This document shows, piece after piece, positions 59,552 through 64,000 of a stretch of DNA of 64,000 bases. Each line of letters begins with the position of its first letter. Position 1 is the first letter of the stretch. This stretch comes from Peribacillus frigoritolerans (lineage in GTDB: Bacteria > Bacillota > Bacilli > Bacillales > DSM-1321): NCBI RefSeq assembly GCF_001636405.1, contig NZ_KV440950.1:426001-490000 (forward strand), written 5' to 3'. A model generated the notes under the pieces. It saw only the letters and a list, made by a program, of their open reading frames with translations. It did no database searches and had not been told where the DNA came from. The translations under genes were made by a program, and so were the position numbers.

Positions 59552-59665
59552 ATGAAAAAAAGTACTAAAGCATTAGTCGTATCTTTTCTTATCATCGCTG
59601 CTTTTGTTATTGTCCCAAGCGAATTACCAGGCCTTTACGCAGAACTTCCAGGTTTATATAAATAA
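59552..59665 (+). CDS. Putative signalling-peptide precursor with duplicated (S/A)ELPGLY
   Basis: A 37-residue frame with AAAGGAGG 9 bases upstream of ATG 59552. The N-terminus MKKSTKALVV is basic then hydrophobic through FLIIAAFVIV, as in Sec-exported pro-peptides. The rest is VPSELPGLYAELPGLYK, that is SELPGLY and AELPGLY in tandem plus a final Lys. B. cereus PapR is also a small exported peptide whose active C-terminal heptapeptide has the form (A/S)DLPFEF, so ELPGLY fits the type. It lies 196 bp from the divergent PlcR-like gene and has its own terminator. Function is inferred; no homologue is known to me. Confidence 0.8.
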   Translation: MKKSTKALVVSFLIIAAFVIVPSELPGLYAELPGLYK

Positions 59666-59696
59666 GTAAATGAAGCTTACTATTACTGATTCAAGC

Positions 59697-59721
59697 ATCT
59701 TCAATTGAAGATGTTTTTTTA
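59697..59721 (+). terminator. Terminator of the peptide gene
   Basis: An 18-bp perfect palindrome CATCTTCAA/TTGAAGATG (59697-59714) followed by seven T. It shows that the tiny gene is a separate transcript unit. Confidence 0.85.
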
Positions 59722-59902
59722 TTATCATTTTTGATTGATTATTCTTTTGCGCATATTCCTGTAGTTATAATTATCTATGAATGGGGAGTGTAAGGTCCAT
59801 TTGGTAGGCGTGGAAGAAACGTGAGGGTAGTTTGTAACGCCTATTTCCTTTTAGTGATTTTGTTATAGTGTAAATAACAAAACGGAGAGAGGTGTAAGGT
59901 TA

Positions 59903-60220
59903 ATGATTGATATTAATATGAAAGTTCAACCCTCTTTTTATGATGATGAATGTGCCATTGTGTTTTCTTTTTATTTTGATAAGGCAACAAGGAATATTGG
60001 TGAAGCTGTGGTGTACACATGCCAAAAATCAGATGAAAAAGAATACAGCCAAGATCATATAGATACAGATGTACAAGAAAAAATCGCCTATATTAAAGAG
60101 TTTTCCATTGCGGATGAATATCAGGCAACCTCAATGAAGAAAATTAAACATTTTTTGAATGTAATCGGTATCAAAAAATGTGTGAAGCATAACCTTCAGG
60201 GAAATGAAATCGCATTTTAA
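59903..60220 (+). CDS. Hypothetical protein
   Basis: A 105-residue soluble protein that I do not recognise. It has an acidic central part (SDEKEYSQDHIDTDVQEK) and a basic C-terminal segment ending KKCVKHNLQGNEIAF. No signal peptide, membrane helix or catalytic motif. GGAGAGAGGTG lies upstream of the ATG at 59903. It follows the peptide gene after a terminator, and a 7-bp inverted repeat (TAGGCGT 59805-59811, ACGCCTA 59837-59843) lies in its leader. It is convergent with the small gene at 60249. Confidence 0.65.
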   Translation: MIDINMKVQPSFYDDECAIVFSFYFDKATRNIGEAVVYTCQKSDEKEYSQDHIDTDVQEKIAYIKEFSIADEYQATSMKKIKHFLNVIGIKKCVKHNLQGNEIAF

Positions 60221-60225
60221 ACGAT

Positions 60226-60260
60226 AAAAACTCATGACATCCCACATGTCATGAGTTTTT
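60226..60260. terminator. Bidirectional terminator between two small genes
   Basis: Perfect 15-bp arms (60226-60240 with 60246-60260; AAAAACTCATGACAT/ATGTCATGAGTTTTT), loop CCCAC. The A and T ends give a T run on either strand, and the stop codon of the minus-strand small gene lies inside one arm. Confidence 0.9.
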
Positions 60261-60392
60261 ACCATTTAAATGAGTGTTTTGAGCATTCATTTTCTTTTTG
60301 ATGAAATCGCTCAATTGTTTCCTTTCACTTGGTTTAGCGTTATTTGCTCTTTCAAAAAATTTAAAGTGTTGTTTATTTCTATCGGATTTCAT
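60249..60392 (-). CDS. Small basic protein (47 residues)
   Basis: Reads MKSDRNKQHFKFFERANNAK, then PSERKQLSDFIKKKMNAQN and HLNGKNS. It is highly basic and hydrophilic, and likely helical. AAAGGAGAG lies 6 bases before the ATG on the minus strand, and the gene ends in a strong terminator, which together make it a believable real gene despite its size. I do not recognise a family. Nucleic-acid binding is possible from composition only. Confidence 0.65.
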   Translation of the reverse strand: MKSDRNKQHFKFFERANNAKPSERKQLSDFIKKKMNAQNTHLNGKNS

Positions 60393-60617
60393 GATGTCTC
60401 TCCTTTGTATTTTTTATTTACCCATTTTTTTTTAATTAAAACGTGATTTCCTCATAAAGGGATAAGAATAATGAGCCAATAGATCACAAATTATTCCTAT
60501 AGTTATATTTTCATCTGTCAATCCCTGCATATAAGGATTAATTAGATGATAATAAGTGGTAAAGCCTAAATATGGGAGAATTTCGAGTTTTATCATACTT
60601 TAAAAAAATGCTAAAAT

Positions 60618-60730
60618 GGTCCGAATATCGGATTTTTCATTAGAAACATCAGTTTCTAGTACCCTAAAGTGAAGAGGGTTGAAGAACTCTTTTCGATGGC
60701 CCCCGAGCACTTGCTTGGGGGATCTTTTTG
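60618..60730 (+). other. Structured leader or small RNA ending in a terminator
   Basis: A chain of hairpins: TCCGA/TCGGA before T5 near 60619-60636, AGAAAC/GTTTCT, ACCCT/AGGGT, then a 10-bp stem CCCCCGAGCA (60700-60709) with TGCTTGGGGG (60712-60721) followed by TCTTTTTG. It lies 130 bases before the CorA-like gene. No known riboswitch consensus was recognised. It could be an attenuator of that gene or an independent small RNA; the wider 60393-60860 region has no other gene. Confidence 0.4.
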
Positions 60731-60860
60731 TTTTTTTGGATAATTTGTCCACTTTATTTCTATATTATGTTTCGTTTTGTTTGTATATACATGGGTAAAT
60801 ATAAGAAACAAGATGAATTAAACCTGTGTTTATAGCAGTTTAATCGGAGGAATATACTTT

Positions 60861-62297
60861 ATGGATGTGAAAGTGAAGAATGATCCCACGAAGCGAACTT
60901 TCCAGCAGTTCATTTTTCCATTTACGCTTGAAGGAAAAATGATTGAAAAGTTTGTGGGAAAATTGCTTGAGAACAATTTCGTTTTTTTGAACTTGAAAGA
61001 TATGGAACAACAAAATCAATTTTACGGCGGCCATAAAGTTTCGCACCGTAAATTGGAAAAGTATTTCATGCCATACATCGAGCCGATTTTATTTCCGGGT
61101 CATGCAAAACAGAAGGAAGGCTTGCGGCGTTTCACGAAAAAACTGGATATTGATTGTACCTTCGAATCACCCTATCTAAATACCCCATTTATTATTAACT
61201 CTATAGATATTTTCATATGCCCATTTCATATTGGGATGATGAATCTACGTGTTACTTTACCTGAAGGGCTTTCACATAATGATGTGCTCTATTTTGGCGA
61301 TACATTTAGAATCCTCGAACCGATTGCTGATGATGAAGAAAAAACGAAAGTTGGCTGCCGTGAAAATCAGTATGAACAGGTGAAGGATTTCATCTTCAAT
61401 GAACTGTTGCCGCCTATTGAGGAATATATGGATGAAGAACAAGCGGATCCGACCTATTTTGGGAGTTTGCCCTTTTTCATCGATGAAAGAATGTATGTGA
61501 TCAGTTATACGGCATTCCCTGAGAATCGTGATATTTCTAAAAATGATTTATTCCGGATCAGTGAGCTGAACGGGTATGACAATGATGGTGAGCCATATAT
61601 AGGCGCATTAAACCCTGATTATATAGAAAAGTATTATCAAGAAAGGGTATATGACAGGTGGGGCAAGGAAACCTATTATGTAACTAGCATGTATCATTTC
61701 GCGTGTGTCACGAAAGCGACAGGTAAACTGGAACAGGAACTGGCAAGCGAAATGTACGGCCAGCATTTTTATACATTGTTGCTTTTCTTCTATTATAAGA
61801 TCGTACTGCTTAAATTGGCTCATGAACATTCCCAGATTGATGTGGAAAAAGATCAATCGGATACAGAACAGTTGATTTTCATGATCACTCAGTTTTCTGC
61901 AAAGTACTTATTCACTGAAGTGAATAGTACGGCAATCGGTAAAGAGCTTTTCAAAAAAACGGATGAAACCTTCAGGATTGCCCCTCTCTACAGAGAAGTG
62001 AAGGAAACACTTTCCTACCTTTATCAAAATCAGGATAAACTGTCTGGGAAAAGCAGTAATTATCTTTTGCAAATACTAACGATTTATACGGTGGTCTCCG
62101 GTATATTCGGAATGAATCTATACATTGAAGATTGGAAAGGGAAATTACCATGGAAAGCGTATATGGATTACACCTTATACGAATGGGTAGCTGTCATTGT
62201 AACGACAAGCGGTCTTCTCATTTCGGGCATCCTGGGGTTTTTCTTCCTGAAAAAATGGCTGCAAGAGAAAAAAAGCCGAAAAAAAAGAATGCTTTAA
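60861..62297 (+). CDS. Divergent CorA-like membrane protein
   Basis: A 478-residue protein. The first 395 residues are a large soluble part; two closely spaced helices (about 401-418 and 440-465) end the chain. The first helix finishes in GIFGMNL, with G417-M418-N419 equal to the GMN selectivity motif of CorA metal channels. The loop between the helices is longer than in standard CorA, and the soluble part shows no close likeness to known CorA domains. Divalent-cation transport is therefore a reasonable but unproven reading. The C-terminus is strongly basic (KKSRKKRML). GGAGG is 10 bases from the ATG. Confidence 0.6.
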   Translation: MDVKVKNDPTKRTFQQFIFPFTLEGKMIEKFVGKLLENNFVFLNLKDMEQQNQFYGGHKVSHRKLEKYFMPYIEPILFPGHAKQKEGLRRFTKKLDIDCTFESPYLNTPFIINSIDIFICPFHIGMMNLRVTLPEGLSHNDVLYFGDTFRILEPIADDEEKTKVGCRENQYEQVKDFIFNELLPPIEEYMDEEQADPTYFGSLPFFIDERMYVISYTAFPENRDISKNDLFRISELNGYDNDGEPYIGALNPDYIEKYYQERVYDRWGKETYYVTSMYHFACVTKATGKLEQELASEMYGQHFYTLLLFFYYKIVLLKLAHEHSQIDVEKDQSDTEQLIFMITQFSAKYLFTEVNSTAIGKELFKKTDETFRIAPLYREVKETLSYLYQNQDKLSGKSSNYLLQILTIYTVVSGIFGMNLYIEDWKGKLPWKAYMDYTLYEWVAVIVTTSGLLISGILGFFFLKKWLQEKKSRKKRML

Positions 62298-62330
62298 AGT
62301 CCTGTACACGATGTACAGGACTTTTGTTTT
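62297..62330 (+). terminator. Terminator after the CorA-like gene
   Basis: 11-bp arms AAGTCCTGTAC (62297-62307) and GTACAGGACTT (62313-62323), loop ACGAT, then TTGTTTT. Confidence 0.9.
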
Positions 62331-62447
62331 AGAAAAAACATGGTTAAATTAGAAAAATGAAGAAATTTGGCATACGAAATCCCCCATTCCCCTAATATTT
62401 TGCTAAACTATAGGTATATCAATCTAACTATTCATTAGGAGGAAATC

Positions 62448-64000
62448 ATGAAGAAACTAGCTTTAGTTTCCAGCTTATTGTTGATGAGCGTATTGTTCCT
62501 GGCCGGTTGCTCGGATAAGCCAAGTCCGGAAGAGCGCTTTGCGGCATACACGAAGCTTTGGAATAAACAAGACTTTGCGAAGATGTACGAGTATCTGTCA
62601 CCTGAGACAAGGAAAGAAATCAGTGCGGATGAATTTGAGAAGCGTTATGAAAAAATCTATACGGGCATTGAAGCCGACCAATTAAAGGTGGACTATAAAC
62701 AGCCAAAAGAAGAAAAAGATCATAAAGATGGAGAAAAGGTAAGCCTTGCATATACCGTAGATATGTCCACTATGGCGGGCGCAGTCAGCTCTGACCATAA
62801 AGCGACACTTGTCAAGGAAGGGGAAGGCGAGGAAGAAAATTGGTACATCGAGTGGGATGAGAGCTACATATTCCCTCAATTGGAAGCTGGTGAGAAGGTA
62901 TCGGTTGAATCGTATCCAGCCATTCGCGGGGAAATTGTCGATCGAAATGAACGCGGCCTCGCCATGAATGGAACGGTGGCAGAAGTGGGAATCGTGCCAG
63001 AGAAAATGGCCAACGAATCCGAAACAGTTAAAAAGGTCGCTGGAATCCTCAACATGTCCACTGACGAAGTGAATCAGAAATTAAAACAAACATGGGTAAA
63101 GCCAAGTTATTTCGTGCCCATCAAGAAAATGTCAAATGATAATAGTGCAACTTTGGAAAAGCTATTGAGCATTGCCGGGGTATCTGTCAATAATACGGAA
63201 GAGCGCATATATCCGTATAAAGAGGCCACTGCCCATCTAATCGGATATGTCGGTGAGGCATCGGCCGAGGACCTGGAGAAATTGAAAGGAAAAGGATATA
63301 CCGCAAGTGATGTTATTGGCAAGCGAGGTCTTGAGGAAGTGTTGGAAGCGCGGCTTAAAGGCAAACCTGGCGGTAAAATCTTCATTAAAACCGAAGATGG
63401 CGAAGAAAAGGTGATTGCTGAAAAGCCTGCTGAAGAGGGAGAAACAATTACATTGACCATCGACGCCGAGCTTCAAAAGGATATCTTCAAGCAATATAAG
63501 AACGAAACTGGATCGGCATCGGCAATTGATCCGAAGACAGGCGAAACGCTTGCACTTGTTTCAAGTCCGTCATTCGATCCTAATAAATATATTTTCGGAA
63601 TAACGAAAGCAGAACAAAAAGCGCTTGAAGAAGACCCGAAAAAACCACTTCTGAACCGCTTCAGTTCGACGTTTGCACCTGGTTCAACCATTAAGGCCCT
63701 CACTGCGGCGATCGCCTTGAAAAATGGTGTGGATCCGAAAGAGTCGATCAATATCCAAGGGAAAACGTGGGCCAAATCGACATGGAAAGATCATTCCATT
63801 ACAAGGGTTTCGGACCCTGGAGTTCCAATCGATATGGAAAAGGCATTAATTTATTCAGACAACATTTACTTTGCCCAAAAAGCTCTCGGGCTTGGAAAGG
63901 AAAAATTCACGAATGGACTCAAGGCTTTCGGATTTGATGAGTCTTTGAATTATGATTATCCGATCAAAGCATCGAGCATTGGCAAGATCGACAGTGAGGG
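62448..64000 (+). CDS. pbpC: Class B penicillin-binding protein (MecA_N type, PBP3-like), 3' end outside window
   Basis: A membrane-attached transpeptidase that cross-links peptidoglycan. 517 codons are visible. There is a lipoprotein-type signal with LFLAGC (C21), an NTF2-like MecA N-terminal domain (about 25-145, PEERFAAYTKLWNKQDF), the PBP dimerisation domain (YPAIRGEIVDRNERGLA; KRGLEEVLEARLKG), then the transpeptidase with nucleophile S413 in the STIK tetrad and S470-D471-N472 as the second motif. The KTG motif lies beyond the window. This is the family of B. subtilis PbpC and staphylococcal PBP2a; low beta-lactam affinity cannot be judged here. AGGAGGA precedes the ATG. Confidence 0.92.
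   Translation, partial: MKKLALVSSLLLMSVLFLAGCSDKPSPEERFAAYTKLWNKQDFAKMYEYLSPETRKEISADEFEKRYEKIYTGIEADQLKVDYKQPKEEKDHKDGEKVSLAYTVDMSTMAGAVSSDHKATLVKEGEGEEENWYIEWDESYIFPQLEAGEKVSVESYPAIRGEIVDRNERGLAMNGTVAEVGIVPEKMANESETVKKVAGILNMSTDEVNQKLKQTWVKPSYFVPIKKMSNDNSATLEKLLSIAGVSVNNTEERIYPYKEATAHLIGYVGEASAEDLEKLKGKGYTASDVIGKRGLEEVLEARLKGKPGGKIFIKTEDGEEKVIAEKPAEEGETITLTIDAELQKDIFKQYKNETGSASAIDPKTGETLALVSSPSFDPNKYIFGITKAEQKALEEDPKKPLLNRFSSTFAPGSTIKALTAAIALKNGVDPKESINIQGKTWAKSTWKDHSITRVSDPGVPIDMEKALIYSDNIYFAQKALGLGKEKFTNGLKAFGFDESLNYDYPIKASSIGKIDSE

Overview
The window is a stretch of a Bacillaceae chromosome. Gene order closely follows the Bacillus subtilis ywl-glyA-upp-atp / murAA-spoIID-spoIIQ-spoIIID-mbl-flhO-flhP-fabZ-ywpF-ssbB-ywqA-ywqB segment. 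Sporulation genes, low-GC codon use, strong AGGAGG ribosome sites and frequent TTG/GTG starts support this. A complex I operon (absent from B. subtilis), two Vpr-like proteases and a PlcR-like regulator point to a Peribacillus (B. simplex group) or similar genus; that genus call is inference. No rRNA, tRNA, CRISPR array, prophage or transposase gene was seen.

Layout. 1-5.1 kb: tail of ywlC, mntP, ywlE, a decayed chemoreceptor remnant, rpiB, ywlG, glyA (with a candidate PurR operator). 5.3-9.4 kb: upp, a UDP-GlcNAc 2-epimerase and a secreted subtilase. 9.5-16.7 kb: the complete atpIBEFHAGDC operon behind a clear sigma-A promoter. 16.8-27.5 kb: nuoABCDHIJKLMN, an 11-subunit complex I without the NADH-oxidising NuoEFG module, behind a near-consensus promoter overlapped by a cre-like site; its NuoC has a large tandem-repeat extension. 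27.6-34.9 kb: ywzB, ywmB, murAA, spoIID, a VanZ-family gene, spoIIQ (sigma-F promoter), spoIIID and mbl. 35.2-39.8 kb: flhO (frameshifted in a G tract) and flhP behind a sigma-D promoter, an EpuA-family membrane protein, fabZ, an Asp/Asn-rich lipoprotein, ywpF, and ssbB with ComK-type boxes. 40.1-45.8 kb: a five-gene peptide ABC transporter operon with a CodY-like box. 46.0-49.8 kb: a large Vpr/lactocepin-like protease. 49.8-50.3 kb: two inverted copies of a GC-rich intergenic repeat. 50.5-58 kb: an unknown gene, a MocR regulator divergent from a LysE exporter with a perfect inverted-repeat operator candidate between them, and the ywqA-ywqB pair. 58.4-64 kb: accessory genes, then a class B penicillin-binding protein cut by the window end.

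Most notable: at 58.46-59.67 kb a PlcR-like HTH-TPR regulator is divergent from a 37-residue, previously unlisted open reading frame with a strong ribosome site. It encodes a signal-peptide-like stretch followed by two tandem copies of (S/A)ELPGLY. This looks like a complete RRNPP-type quorum-sensing cassette whose pheromone precursor carries a duplicated signal peptide, with a 17-bp palindrome in the shared promoter region. Other points to check are the flhO G-tract frameshift, the nuoC and spoIIQ coding minisatellites, the inverted repeat pair, and the chemoreceptor remnant.
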